DNA of 64,000 nucleotides from Candidatus Heimdallarchaeota archaeon (lineage in GTDB: Archaea; Asgardarchaeota; Heimdallarchaeia; JABLTI01), in assembly GCA_018238155.1 (NCBI GenBank), contig JABCTZ010000032.1:153034-217033 (forward strand). The letters are read 5' to 3'. Under the pieces are notes generated by a model. That model made no database searches and was not told the DNA's origin. It saw only the letters and a list, made by a program, of their open reading frames with translations. Positions 51,578 to 60,582 of the stretch are shown piece after piece. Every line of letters starts with the position of its first letter. Within the stretch, counting starts at the first letter, position 1. The position numbers and the translations under genes are program-made.

Positions 51578-52639
51578 ATGCCCTCCATTGAAGTGAAAAA
51601 CATCTCAAAAAAGTTTGATGATTCAATAGCAATTCAAGATATTAGTTTTAAATTGGAAGAAGGTAAATTACTCACTTTATTAGGACCAAGTGGAAGTGGA
51701 AAAACAACTATCCTTCGATTAATCGCCGGACTAATTGAACTTGATACTGGTGAGATATTCTTTGATGATATTGATGTAGTTAAAATACCTACAGAAGAAC
51801 GAAATATTGGATTTGTGTTCCAATCATATGCTCTCTTCCCTCATCTCCCTGTTTCTGAGAATATTGCTTTTGGTCTTGAAACTAGAAAATGGACAAAAGA
51901 GGCTATTATAGTTAGAGTAAAGGAGATGCTAGCTTTAGTTGGGCTTACAGGTAAAGGAAAAAGATACCCTAGAGAGTTGAGTGGAGGTGAGAAATCCCGA
52001 GTAGCACTAGCTCGTGCATTGGCGCCAAATCCCTCTCTTCTTTTATTAGATGAACCACTATCTGCTTTAGACATGTCACTAAAAGAGACTTTGAGAGAAA
52101 CAATAAGAAATATACAACAAAAAATTGGTGTTTCAACCATTTATGTAACTCATGATCAAACTGAAGCAATGGAAATTTCCGATCAAATCTTGGTTCTTGA
52201 TCATGGTCAAATTGTCGAGAGTGGCTCACCTCAAGAATTGTATTTAGCGCCCAAGAAGAAATTCACCGCCGAATTTTTCGGCATAACTAATATCTTGACT
52301 GGAAAAGTGACTACAATACATGAGCGTTATTATTTGAACCATTCTTCAGGTAGTATCCTCTTACCAAAAAATTGGTCTTCTACAGTCGATGAAGAAATAA
52401 CTATAGCAATTTTTCCACAACATATTATTCTCTCAAATAATACTAAAAAGTTAGACAATGAATTTCCGGCTATTGTTGTTAGTTCTTCTTTTGGAGGATC
52501 CATTGTTTCTGTAATTGTTGAAGTAAATGGTTTTCCATTTGAAATTCAATTTACGAGTTCTCGAATAAAAAACAAATTCACAGAAGGGGAAAAGCTTTAC
52601 CTTTCTATTCCTGAATCTTCTATTCTCTTGCTTGAATAA
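51578..52639 (+). CDS. ABC transporter ATPase (PotA/FbpC type)
   Basis: 353 residues. Walker A GPSGSGKTT at 36-44, Q-loop FVFQSYALFPHLP, signature LSGGEKSRVALARALAPNPS, Walker B LLLLDEPLSALD and the H-loop TIYVTHDQTEAME. A C-terminal extension of about 120 residues resembles the TOBE regulatory domain of CUT1/PotA/FbpC subunits. Expected partner is the two-domain permease on the opposite strand. Short repeats downstream form a hairpin before the convergent aEF1B gene. Confidence 0.93.
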   Translation: MPSIEVKNISKKFDDSIAIQDISFKLEEGKLLTLLGPSGSGKTTILRLIAGLIELDTGEIFFDDIDVVKIPTEERNIGFVFQSYALFPHLPVSENIAFGLETRKWTKEAIIVRVKEMLALVGLTGKGKRYPRELSGGEKSRVALARALAPNPSLLLLDEPLSALDMSLKETLRETIRNIQQKIGVSTIYVTHDQTEAMEISDQILVLDHGQIVESGSPQELYLAPKKKFTAEFFGITNILTGKVTTIHERYYLNHSSGSILLPKNWSSTVDEEITIAIFPQHIILSNNTKKLDNEFPAIVVSSSFGGSIVSVIVEVNGFPFEIQFTSSRIKNKFTEGEKLYLSIPESSILLLE

Positions 52640-52669
52640 AATAGATGACAAATAAGAAATAGAATTGAG

Positions 52670-52690
52670 TGAGTAGAAATTATCTACTCA
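52670..52690. terminator. inverted repeat between convergent ABC ATPase and aEF1B
   Basis: TGAGTAGA (52670-52677) and TCTACTCA (52683-52690) form a perfect 8-bp stem with a five-base loop in the 68-base gap between convergent genes. Confidence 0.6.
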
Positions 52691-52707
52691 AAAAGTCAAT
52701 GTATAAC

Positions 52708-52986
52708 TTACAATCTAAATAATTGTAGAGCTTCGATTTCACTTACACCTTCAACTTTCTCTAGAACTGATTCAAGGTGATCTTGTAAGCCATCTTGTTC
52801 TTCAAAATTGATATCAACAATAAGTGCTACCATTCCAAAAGCAATTGGTCTTTCACCTGAAGCTGTTACTTTCATATCTTCAGGTAATGCTTTAATTATT
52901 CTTTCTTTTATTACTGCTGGTTTCACGTTTATGTCTTCTGGCAATATTTTGTATGTGCCTACTATTCTGGTACTTTTTTTAGTCAT
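52708..52986 (-). CDS. ef1b: translation elongation factor 1-beta (aEF1B)
   Basis: Guanine-nucleotide exchange factor for aEF1A, 92 residues, archaeal length. Opening VGTYKILPEDINVKPAVIKERI and the closing GVSEIEALQLFRL with the acidic strand FEEQDGLQDHLESVLEKVEG match the family. In other archaea a COG2888 zinc-finger gene commonly adjoins; here it is at 28.8 kb. Converges with the ABC ATPase. Confidence 0.94.
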   Translation of the reverse strand: MTKKSTRIVGTYKILPEDINVKPAVIKERIIKALPEDMKVTASGERPIAFGMVALIVDINFEEQDGLQDHLESVLEKVEGVSEIEALQLFRL

Positions 52987-53091
52987 TTTTTTTCATCTCA
53001 TTTCTTTTTTGAATAAAGGACTTTTAATTAACTAGCTTTTTCTGGTTAATGTTTGCTTTTTCTTCTTTTCGATATGGTTGAAATTCAATTT

Positions 53092-56000
53092 CTATTCTAG
53101 TGGAACAATCGTTAGTTTTACTTTTGTTCCATCTATATCCCAATCTGATGAAATACCATCTTTCTTTGCGCCAACTTTGATAAGTGTTGATAATGTTTCT
53201 GTTTTAATGAACTCTGCCCACTTATTCATAGCATTGGTAATTTTTTCATCACCTTTATAGTAAAGTTCAATATTTTGAGTGTATTCAAGATTTGCTTCTT
53301 TCCTCATAGTTTGTACTCTCCGAACAATGTCTCGGACAAGTCCTTCTTGGATAAGTTTTGGTGTTAATTTCGTTTTAATGAAAATCTGTCCACCATCAAA
53401 GGAAGCATCTGAATATCCTTCTTTACCACTTGAGATTATATCCAAATATTCTTCGTTAACATCAAATACTCCATCTTCTGTTTCTAGTTTGAAGGAATGT
53501 TTCTCTCTTATATCTGTAACCGCTTTCTGAGATTTTTCATCTGAAAGATCTTTAATTGCATTTCCTACTACATGAGCATTTTGTTTGAACGCCGGTCCTA
53601 GAAGTTTGAATTTTGGTTTTAATTGATAGTTAACCATTTCAGAAAGCTCTACTTGGAATGTAATCTCCTTTATATTGAGTTCTTCTTTGATTTCTGTTAA
53701 AAATTGTTTAGCCATTTTTTGTTGAGCTTCAGAGCAAACAACAATCAATTCTTGTAATGGTAATCTAACTTTGATGTTAGCTTTATTTCTTGCAGCTCTA
53801 CCTGCTTCAACGATAGCAATAGTACAATCCATAGCTTTCTCAAGATGGATGAGGATTGCTTTGGGATTTTTCTTTGGAAATGCTTCATAGTGAACGCTCA
53901 GCATTTCCTTCTTTTTCTTTCCCTTCTCTAATCTTCTAACGAGATTTTGATATAATTCCTCAGCAACAAATGGGATAAAAGGTGCGATGATCTTAGTTAT
54001 CCTTACAAGAGTTTCATACAATGTAGCAAGAGCGTCTTTTTTATCTTTAGTTATTTCTGAGTTCCAGAATCTTCTTCGTGATCTTCTGATATACCAATTG
54101 CTCAAATCTTCAACAACGAATCTATCAATTGCTGCTGCAGCTTTATGAGATTGGAATTCATCTAAATTTTCACTTACAGTAACAACTAAAGAATTCAATT
54201 TAGAGATTAACCATTGATCTAAAACTGATCTGTCATTTAATTTACTCTCAATAGTTCTTGGATCAATATCATCAATATTGACATTTGTTACAAAGAAGGA
54301 ATAGACATTCCAGAGAGTGCTGAAAAATCTTCTTCGTGTATCTTCGATAACTTCATTTGAGAAACGAGTAGGATTCCAAACCGGCGATGAGAAGAAATAC
54401 CACCTCATTGGGTCTGCTCCTAAAGTATCATAAACCGAAGAAGGGTTTACAACATTTCCAATATGTTTGCTCATTTTAACTCCTTTCTTGTCAAGAACAT
54501 GGCCCATAGTTAGGCAGTTTAAATAAGCCGGTTTATTGAAAACAGCAGTACTAATTGCTAGCAAAGTATAAAACCATCCTCTTGTTTGATCAATAGCCTC
54601 AGTAATAAAATCTATAGGATAATGCTCTTCGAATTTCTCTTTATTTTCAAAGGGATAATGCCATTGAGCAAATTGAGATGCACCGGATTCATACCAACAG
54701 TCGATTACAAAAGGTTCTCTCTTCATCTTTTTACTACATTCGGGACAGAACAAGTCAATTTCATCTATCCATGGTTGGTGTAGCTCGAAATCTTCTGGAA
54801 GTTCTTTTTTCATATATGACTTTAATTCTTCCACTCCACCAATACAAACTGTCTTATCACAAGTACACATCCAAATTGGCAAAGGTGACCCCCAGAATCG
54901 CTCACGGCTGAGTGCCCAATCAACAATATTATCTAAGAAATCACCAAAACGACCGTGTTTCAAATGAGCAGGAACCCAATTGATTTGTTCATTTGTAGCA
55001 AGAATTTGCTCACGCAATGTACTCATTCTAATAAGCCAAGCTTCTCGAGCATAATACATTGTGGGTGTTTTGCATCTCCAACAAAAACCACTTGTATGTT
55101 TTGATGTTTTTTCTGTAATTAAACGCTCATCATCTCTAAGTACTTTAATGATAAGTTTATCCGCATCTTTAATGAACATTCCAGCCCAAGGAGTTATTTC
55201 TTCTGTAAAGGTTCCATTTGTTTTGACGGGTTGTAAGAATGGAAGGTTCTTTTGTAATGCAAGTTCGTAATCTTCTGGACCAAATGCTGGCGCTGTGTGA
55301 ACAATACCAGTTCCATCTTCTGTACTAACAAAATCAGCTGTAACTACTCTAAATCCTTTCTTTGCTTCTTTCGCAGGAAGTTTTGCATATGAGAATAATT
55401 GTTCATATCGCATTTCTTCCAAATCTTTTCCTTTCATTTTTTCTATTACTTTATAATCATTATTTGGAAATATTGTAGAAAGTCTATCTTTTGCGAGAAT
55501 GTACATTTCATCTTCACGTTGGATTTTAACATAATTGATATCTTTTCCAACTGCGAGACCCACATTAGAAATTAATGTCCATGGAGTTGTTGTCCAAGCT
55601 AAAAAGAAGGTGTTTTTTTCTCCTTCTTTAGTAAACTTAATTGTGATTGATGGATCACTTGTTTCCTTCAACCCTTGTGAATACTCGTGACTACTTAGAG
55701 TTACCTCACATCTCGGGCATGATGGAATTACTTTATATCCTTTAATGAGGAGTCCTTTGTCCCATAAATCCTTCAAACTCCACCAGACGGATTCAATATA
55801 GTTATCCTCCATGGTAATGTAGGCATTATCCATATCGATCCAGAAACCAACTCGTCTGGTCATCTCTTCCCAATCGCTAACATATTTCATAACTGACTTT
55901 CTACATCTTTGATTGAATTTCTTAATACCATAATCAAAAATTTCGGTTTTTGAATTTAATCCCAATTCTTTCTCAATTTCAATTTCTACTGGTAGACCAT

Positions 56001-56271
56001 GACAATCCCATCCTCCAATTAGAGGTGAAACAAAGAAACCGTTCATAGATTTATAACGAATATAGAGGTCTTTCAAACATCTAGTTAAAACATGCCCTAC
56101 ATGCGGCAAACCATTGGCTGTTGGAGGTCCTTCTAAGAAAATGAACTTTTCATTCCCCTTTCGATTATCTCTTAATTTATGATAAACATCTTCTTTTTCC
56201 CAGAATTTGAGAATCTTTTTTTCGATTTTTGGAAATTCAACGAATGTTTTTACTTCTTTGAAGATAGTCAT
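53092..56271 (-). CDS. ileS: isoleucyl-tRNA synthetase
   Basis: Class I synthetase of 1059 residues, archaeal/eukaryotic size. The HIGH-type motif is GPPTANGLPHVGHVLTR (about 49-65), KMSKHIGN is the second signature, and the CP1 editing domain holds the TTPWTLISN hallmark. The anticodon-binding helical domain and a C-terminal extension (about 850-1059) follow. Charges tRNA(Ile). The ATG at 56271 lies in an AT-rich promoter; the reading frame is intact throughout. Confidence 0.96.
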   Translation of the reverse strand: MTIFKEVKTFVEFPKIEKKILKFWEKEDVYHKLRDNRKGNEKFIFLEGPPTANGLPHVGHVLTRCLKDLYIRYKSMNGFFVSPLIGGWDCHGLPVEIEIEKELGLNSKTEIFDYGIKKFNQRCRKSVMKYVSDWEEMTRRVGFWIDMDNAYITMEDNYIESVWWSLKDLWDKGLLIKGYKVIPSCPRCEVTLSSHEYSQGLKETSDPSITIKFTKEGEKNTFFLAWTTTPWTLISNVGLAVGKDINYVKIQREDEMYILAKDRLSTIFPNNDYKVIEKMKGKDLEEMRYEQLFSYAKLPAKEAKKGFRVVTADFVSTEDGTGIVHTAPAFGPEDYELALQKNLPFLQPVKTNGTFTEEITPWAGMFIKDADKLIIKVLRDDERLITEKTSKHTSGFCWRCKTPTMYYAREAWLIRMSTLREQILATNEQINWVPAHLKHGRFGDFLDNIVDWALSRERFWGSPLPIWMCTCDKTVCIGGVEELKSYMKKELPEDFELHQPWIDEIDLFCPECSKKMKREPFVIDCWYESGASQFAQWHYPFENKEKFEEHYPIDFITEAIDQTRGWFYTLLAISTAVFNKPAYLNCLTMGHVLDKKGVKMSKHIGNVVNPSSVYDTLGADPMRWYFFSSPVWNPTRFSNEVIEDTRRRFFSTLWNVYSFFVTNVNIDDIDPRTIESKLNDRSVLDQWLISKLNSLVVTVSENLDEFQSHKAAAAIDRFVVEDLSNWYIRRSRRRFWNSEITKDKKDALATLYETLVRITKIIAPFIPFVAEELYQNLVRRLEKGKKKKEMLSVHYEAFPKKNPKAILIHLEKAMDCTIAIVEAGRAARNKANIKVRLPLQELIVVCSEAQQKMAKQFLTEIKEELNIKEITFQVELSEMVNYQLKPKFKLLGPAFKQNAHVVGNAIKDLSDEKSQKAVTDIREKHSFKLETEDGVFDVNEEYLDIISSGKEGYSDASFDGGQIFIKTKLTPKLIQEGLVRDIVRRVQTMRKEANLEYTQNIELYYKGDEKITNAMNKWAEFIKTETLSTLIKVGAKKDGISSDWDIDGTKVKLTIVPLE

Positions 56272-56489
56272 GATATTTTGACCTCAATTAAAAATTAATG
56301 ATAATAATCAATTTCTGTTATTACTGGTTTTTGAAAACCTCTCTCGCCATTTTAAAGTTTTTTTGATATTATGATTATCTAAAAAAAGATAAAATATTCT
56401 CCTTATTTGTGTTTTTAACCTAAACTAAGTATAATACTCTTGTAATATTATCGAAAGTATTATTTGTAGTATGAATCTATAATTAGTCT

Positions 56490-56819
56490 ATGTTAGATGA
56501 AAATAATCAAATGCCAATTGCAGATCTTTCTACAGAAGAGATTGAAACAACATTCGAAGAATCCGATGAAGAAAACATGCTTTTCGAAGAAGAAATTTTT
56601 GTAGATTCATCAAGGAAATTTACCTTTCGTTCCTTTCTCAGGATGAGTGGCATAACAATTGTTTTCCTATTGCTAGCTGCAGTTGTTATGATTATTGGTT
56701 TGATTGTATACTATTATACTGCTACTGAAACCTTAAGAAATGCTGGTTTTTGGCTAATCATTGTAGGAGTAATTGTTTTTCTTTTGACAATTATTTTCGG
56801 ATTTGAACGAATAGAATAG
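56490..56819 (+). CDS. small two-TM protein with acidic N terminus
   Basis: 109 residues, family unknown. The first 45 residues are very acidic (multiple E/D runs) and probably cytoplasmic and disordered. Two TM segments follow (SGITIVFLLLAAVVMIIGLIVYYY and GFWLIIVGVIVFLLTIIFGF), joined by a short loop and ending in ERIE. It could be a membrane adaptor. Single gene, convergent with a zinc-ribbon gene 20 bases away. Confidence 0.55.
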   Translation: MLDENNQMPIADLSTEEIETTFEESDEENMLFEEEIFVDSSRKFTFRSFLRMSGITIVFLLLAAVVMIIGLIVYYYTATETLRNAGFWLIIVGVIVFLLTIIFGFERIE

Positions 56820-56838
56820 CTCTTGATTTAGATCTTTG

Positions 56839-57036
56839 CTATTTGTTGAAATCTTTTTCAGACCAGGATGAGAGTCTGATTTGTTCACTTTTACATTTGG
56901 GGCAAACAGTTCTCTGAAAAACTATGCCATCTTCTTCTTTTTGAATATATTCTGCTTCTGCGAAGCGATGTCCACAATCATTACAAATATACACATCTGG
57001 ACGCCATACGTCTGTTTGTTCTTTCTTCTTGGACAT
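56839..57036 (-). CDS. small zinc-ribbon protein
   Basis: 65 residues from the ATG at 57036, which follows AGGTGAG by five or six bases; an in-frame GTG at 57045 overlaps that motif and is less likely. One zinc ribbon: YICNDCGHRFAEAEY...VCPKCKSEQIRL. The N terminus is basic. No known family beyond a general zinc-ribbon fold. Confidence 0.55.
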   Translation of the reverse strand: MSKKKEQTDVWRPDVYICNDCGHRFAEAEYIQKEEDGIVFQRTVCPKCKSEQIRLSSWSEKDFNK

Positions 57037-57247
57037 ATTTCTCACCTTTCTTCTTCTTCAATATTCTATATTAGAACTATAAATCTTATTCAAGAATAAC
57101 ATAATAATAGAAATCAAAATATTACTATTAATATTAAATCACTAAGAAAAACAAAACTTTAATAATGAAGATATTTTTAAAACAAGAAAGAATTGAAAAA
57201 GATGTTAATAGAGCTTTATCTTAGATGTTCGGAGTTGCTCAAATACA

Positions 57248-57673
57248 ATGTCATTATGGAAAAATAAAACTAACAGAACAATATTGATCTCCTCAATATT
57301 TCTAGTGCTTGTTTTAGCCTTAATTATTTTCATATCTGTTTACGATGTAGAGAATGAACCATTAATTGGTTTAATGTGGTTATTTAGTAATGCTGGTGCA
57401 ATAATAATTGTCGGACTATTGTTCTGGATACTGTATTTTAATCTTTTACTCCTCGTTGGAAGTATCCGTGAAAAGATGGATGCACTCCCTGGTTGGACTG
57501 AAATTGTCATTTGTGCACTCGTTACATTACTACCTGCAATATTCCTTGGGAATTTTGATAACTTCTGGAAACCCTGGATTGTTTTTGGTATCACTGCTTT
57601 AGGTGTAATCCTAATTTCACTATGGTTCTTAATGAGTTCAACAGAAAGAGAAGAATCACCCACGAAATCATAA
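57248..57673 (+). CDS. small four-TM hypothetical protein
   Basis: 141 residues with four hydrophobic helices (LISSIFLVLVLALIIFISVY; FSNAGAIIIVGLLFWILYFNLLLLV; EIVICALVTLLPAIFLG; WIVFGITALGVILISLWFLM) and short polar loops. The C-terminal tail is charged. No motif identifies a function. It lies alone upstream of the long non-coding region before the SBDS operon and ends in a hairpin-T-run. Confidence 0.5.
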   Translation: MSLWKNKTNRTILISSIFLVLVLALIIFISVYDVENEPLIGLMWLFSNAGAIIIVGLLFWILYFNLLLLVGSIREKMDALPGWTEIVICALVTLLPAIFLGNFDNFWKPWIVFGITALGVILISLWFLMSSTEREESPTKS

Positions 57674-58047
57674 GAGATTCACAATTGAATCTTTTTCCCC
57701 TATTTTTAATAATATCAAGTATATATTGTAAGTAATTTCTTTGTTTCTATTCACTCTTTAGGGAAAATTTATTTACTAATAGATTTCTCATTTCTCTTGT
57801 AAGACAAAAAACCCCTAAATATCGGTCTTCACTTTGACTGAAAACTGCTATGCGGTATTCGAATTGCTCTTTAGATTAGACCGAGTCCCAAAATCCTTAA
57901 TCATCTATTCCCACACATTCGGATTGGATTTTTATGGAATGAACTTTTCATTGGAAAGCTAATAGGGATTCCAAGGATGATTTTGTCTGAAGATGGTTAA
58001 GTAAGTAAAAATCAACATAAAAGCTGTTTGAAAGGAAAGATGTCAAA
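57674..58047. other. 374-base intergenic region before the SBDS operon, with possible structured RNA
   Basis: The longest gene-free stretch in the window. Its first 25 bases hold a terminator for the preceding gene (57676-57696). Around 57822-57884 the sequence is less AT-rich than its surroundings and has perfect 7-bp closing arms, TCGGTCT (57822-57828) and AGACCGA (57878-57884), around a 49-base loop. A TTCGAAT stretch at about 57858-57864 recalls a tRNA T-loop, but its stem does not pair and the spacing is too short for a tRNA. The last 60 bases hold a ribosome-binding site (AAAGGAAAG) for the SBDS gene. No promoter is obvious enough to call. Confidence 0.4.
57676..57696 (+). terminator. 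hairpin-T-run terminator after the four-TM gene
   Basis: GATTC (57676-57680) and GAATC (57687-57691) pair across a six-base loop; TTTTT follows at 57692-57696. It begins three bases after the stop codon of the four-TM protein gene. Confidence 0.55.
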
Positions 58048-58785
58048 ATGTCCTATGATTCTGGTGAAAGAAGGCAATTTATTGATTTAGAGAAAAAAGC
58101 TCTTGTTAGATATGTCTATAGAAACCAAAAGTTTGAGATCATTGTTGATCCAGAACTGGCTTTAAATTACAAGAAAGGAGCGGATATCCCTCTTTCTGAT
58201 ATAGTTGAAGGCTTTGTTGTTTTTCACAATGCATCCAAAGGCTCGAAAGCTTCAGAAGTTATTTTGGAGCAAATATTTGAGTCGAACAATAATGAAGAAA
58301 TTGTTAAGATTATTCTCACAAAAGGTGCATTACAACTTACTCAAGCTCAACGAAAACGTTTACTCAAAGATAAAGAAGATGCGATTATTAATTTCATTCA
58401 CATTCATTGTGTTAATCCACAAACAAATAAACCTCATCCTCCTGCAAGAATTGAGGCTGCAATGGATGAAGCTGGAGTACATATCGATTATAATCTAGCC
58501 CCTGAAATACAGGCAAAAGAAGTTATCAAACAAATTCAAACTATCATTCCAATAAGATTGGAATCCGTTGTTTTAGCGGTAAAAGTTACTCCTGATTTCA
58601 CTGGACCTGCTTTTGGTATAGTGTCTGGTGCAGGTGAACTCATTGAAGATCAATGGGGTGATGATGGGGTTTGGTATGCAAAAGTAGAAATGCCCTCTGG
58701 CAAACAAGCTGACTTTCTTGATAAGATTAACGCTTTAACTAAAGGTAAAGCTGAAGTGAAAATTGTTGAAAGAAAGAGTGAATGA
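58048..58785 (+). CDS. sbds: SBDS ribosome maturation protein
   Basis: Archaeal Shwachman-Bodian-Diamond protein, 245 residues with the usual three domains. The N-terminal FYSH domain has [42 protein letters not shown]. The helical middle domain with [44 protein letters not shown] is intact, and the C-terminal ferredoxin-like domain includes [21 protein letters not shown]. It cooperates with EF-2-like GTPases in releasing anti-association factors from the large subunit. First gene of the exosome operon, in the usual archaeal order. Confidence 0.95.
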   Translation: [245 protein letters not shown]

Positions 58786-58829
58786 ATAAATAAAATAACA
58801 ATTATTATTTAATCTAAGGAGAAAAAAAA

Positions 58830-59579
58830 ATGCCTATATTAATTCAAGATAGATCCATGGTTACTCCTGGCGAAGTTATCGCTGAAGGAGACTTTTCTAT
58901 TGGATCTCATGTCTATAGAAGAGAAAAGAAAGTTGTCTCTCAAGTAATAGGTCTCGTAACAATAAAGGATAACTTTGTAAGTGTAGTCCCTCTTAAAGGA
59001 AAATACTTGCCAAGAGTTGGAGATCTTGTTATAGGAGTAGTTACTGATGTTTCTCTTAGTACATGGATTGTGGATATCGCAAGTCCATATCCAGGTGTGA
59101 TGAGAACCTCTATGTCATTAGCAAGACGATTCGATCCAATAAAAGACAAAACAAGGAAAATCTTTGATGTTGGTGAAGTACTAGTTGCTAAAGTATTCTC
59201 ATTCGATCGAACACGCGATCCAATTTTAACAGTTAGACCTGACACTCGTGGTGGAAATTCTCCATATCTAGGTAAGCTAAACGGAGGTAGAGTAATTGAT
59301 GTTAGCCCCTCCAAAATTCCTCGTCTAATTGGTAGAAGAGGAAGCATGATATCAACAATTAAGCATTTTACAAATTGTAAAATGATTGTTGGTCAAAACG
59401 GTCGTGTCTGGTTTAAAGGAAATAACTCTGAAGATGAGTCATTAGTTTTACGAGCAATTGAGAAAATTGATCGCGAAGCTCATACTACTGGGTTAACTGA
59501 TCGAATTAAAGAATTCCTAGAAGAAGCGAAAAAGGAAATGACCTCACCTTCTAAGGAAAACAAATCCAATAAGAAGTAA
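58830..59579 (+). CDS. rrp4: exosome RNA-binding subunit Rrp4
   Basis: Cap subunit of the archaeal exosome, 249 residues. N-terminal domain with VTPGEVIAEGDFSIGSHVYRREKKV, central S1 domain (LPRVGDLVIGVVTDVSLSTWIVDIASPYPG), and KH domain with RLIGRRGSMISTIKHFTNCKMIVGQNGRVWFKG. It recruits substrates and sits on the Rrp41-Rrp42 ring. Follows SBDS by 44 bases and precedes rrp41 by 38; AAGGAG precedes its start. Confidence 0.95.
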   Translation: MPILIQDRSMVTPGEVIAEGDFSIGSHVYRREKKVVSQVIGLVTIKDNFVSVVPLKGKYLPRVGDLVIGVVTDVSLSTWIVDIASPYPGVMRTSMSLARRFDPIKDKTRKIFDVGEVLVAKVFSFDRTRDPILTVRPDTRGGNSPYLGKLNGGRVIDVSPSKIPRLIGRRGSMISTIKHFTNCKMIVGQNGRVWFKGNNSEDESLVLRAIEKIDREAHTTGLTDRIKEFLEEAKKEMTSPSKENKSNKK

Positions 59580-59617
59580 AACTCAGAAAAAAACTTAAGC
59601 TAATTAGGTGAAATTTA

Positions 59618-60565
59618 ATGACCAAAAATAAAGAAAAAACTGTGTTATTAACCAAAGATGGTATACGACATGATGGTCGTAAAAGAGAAGACTTACGAGA
59701 AATTTCATTTGAAGTAGGTGTCTTAGATAGAGCTGATGGCTCCTGTCTAATCCAATGGGGACGAAACAAGATTTTAGCCGCGGTATATGGGCCTCGTGAA
59801 TTGCATCCAAAACACATGCAAATGCCTGGTCAAGCATATATTAGATGTGAATACAGAATGGCAACATTCTCTGTTCCTAACAGAAAAAGTCCTGCACCAA
59901 AGAGAAGAGAAAAAGAAATTTCTAAATTACTCGGTGAAGCTTTAAACCCTGCATTATTTACTTATCTCTATCCTCGTTCAGTAATTGATGTATTTATTGA
60001 AGTATTACAAGCAGATGGTGGTACAAGATGTGCTGCAATTACCGCTGCATCTTTAGCATTAGCTGATGCTGGTATACCAATGAAAGATCTAGTCACAGGA
60101 GTTGCCGCAGGTAATCTTTCTGAAAAAATAGTTTTGGATCTTGATGATGTTGAAGATAAAGAAGGTCTTGGTGACTTACCAATTGCTTATCTTCCAAACT
60201 TGGAGAAAGTTGTTCTTCTACAATCTGATGGAATATTCACACCAAATCAATATAAAGAAGCTTTAGATATGCTTGTTCCTGCTTGTAAGAAGATCTATCA
60301 ATTACAACGAAAAGCAATCACTGACAAATACTCTCAAATAAATGAGGCTGTTCAGAAAGATTTAGAGAAAGAGTCAAAAGAAAAATCTGCAAAAGATAAG
60401 GACTCTAAAACCAAAGATGATAAGAAAGACAAGAAAGCTGATGATGGAAAGAAATCAAAAGCTTCTGAGAAGGAAGAGAAAAAGAAGAAAGGCTTAAAGA
60501 AATCTTCCAGAAAGAAAGACGATAAAAAACAAGCTTCTAAGGAAAAAGAAGCTAAAAAGGACTAA
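59618..60565 (+). CDS. rrp41: exosome catalytic subunit Rrp41 with lysine-rich tail
   Basis: Phosphorolytic 3'-5' exoribonuclease subunit. Residues 1-245 are a full RNase PH domain: RHDGRKREDLREISFEVG, ADGSCLIQWGRNKILAAVYGPRE, DGGTRCAAITAASLALADAG and the catalytic Asp region DLDDVEDKEGLGDLP. A tail of about 70 residues (248-315) follows, made largely of Lys, Glu and Ser, not part of the usual Rrp41 fold. It is probably disordered and may bind RNA or tether partners. Stands 17 bases before rrp42. Confidence 0.94.
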   Translation: MTKNKEKTVLLTKDGIRHDGRKREDLREISFEVGVLDRADGSCLIQWGRNKILAAVYGPRELHPKHMQMPGQAYIRCEYRMATFSVPNRKSPAPKRREKEISKLLGEALNPALFTYLYPRSVIDVFIEVLQADGGTRCAAITAASLALADAGIPMKDLVTGVAAGNLSEKIVLDLDDVEDKEGLGDLPIAYLPNLEKVVLLQSDGIFTPNQYKEALDMLVPACKKIYQLQRKAITDKYSQINEAVQKDLEKESKEKSAKDKDSKTKDDKKDKKADDGKKSKASEKEEKKKKGLKKSSRKKDDKKQASKEKEAKKD

Positions 60566-60582
60566 TTAGGGAGGCAAATACA

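Noticed and set aside
53092..56271. Open frames antisense to ileS and other long genes
   Set aside because: They lie opposite intact, recognisable genes, have no plausible start signals and show no protein family features.
57822..57884. tRNA-like block with 7-bp arms and a TTCGAAT stretch
   Set aside because: Total length 63 bases with a 49-base interior is too short for a tRNA; the putative T-stem does not pair and it is not adjacent to the acceptor arm.
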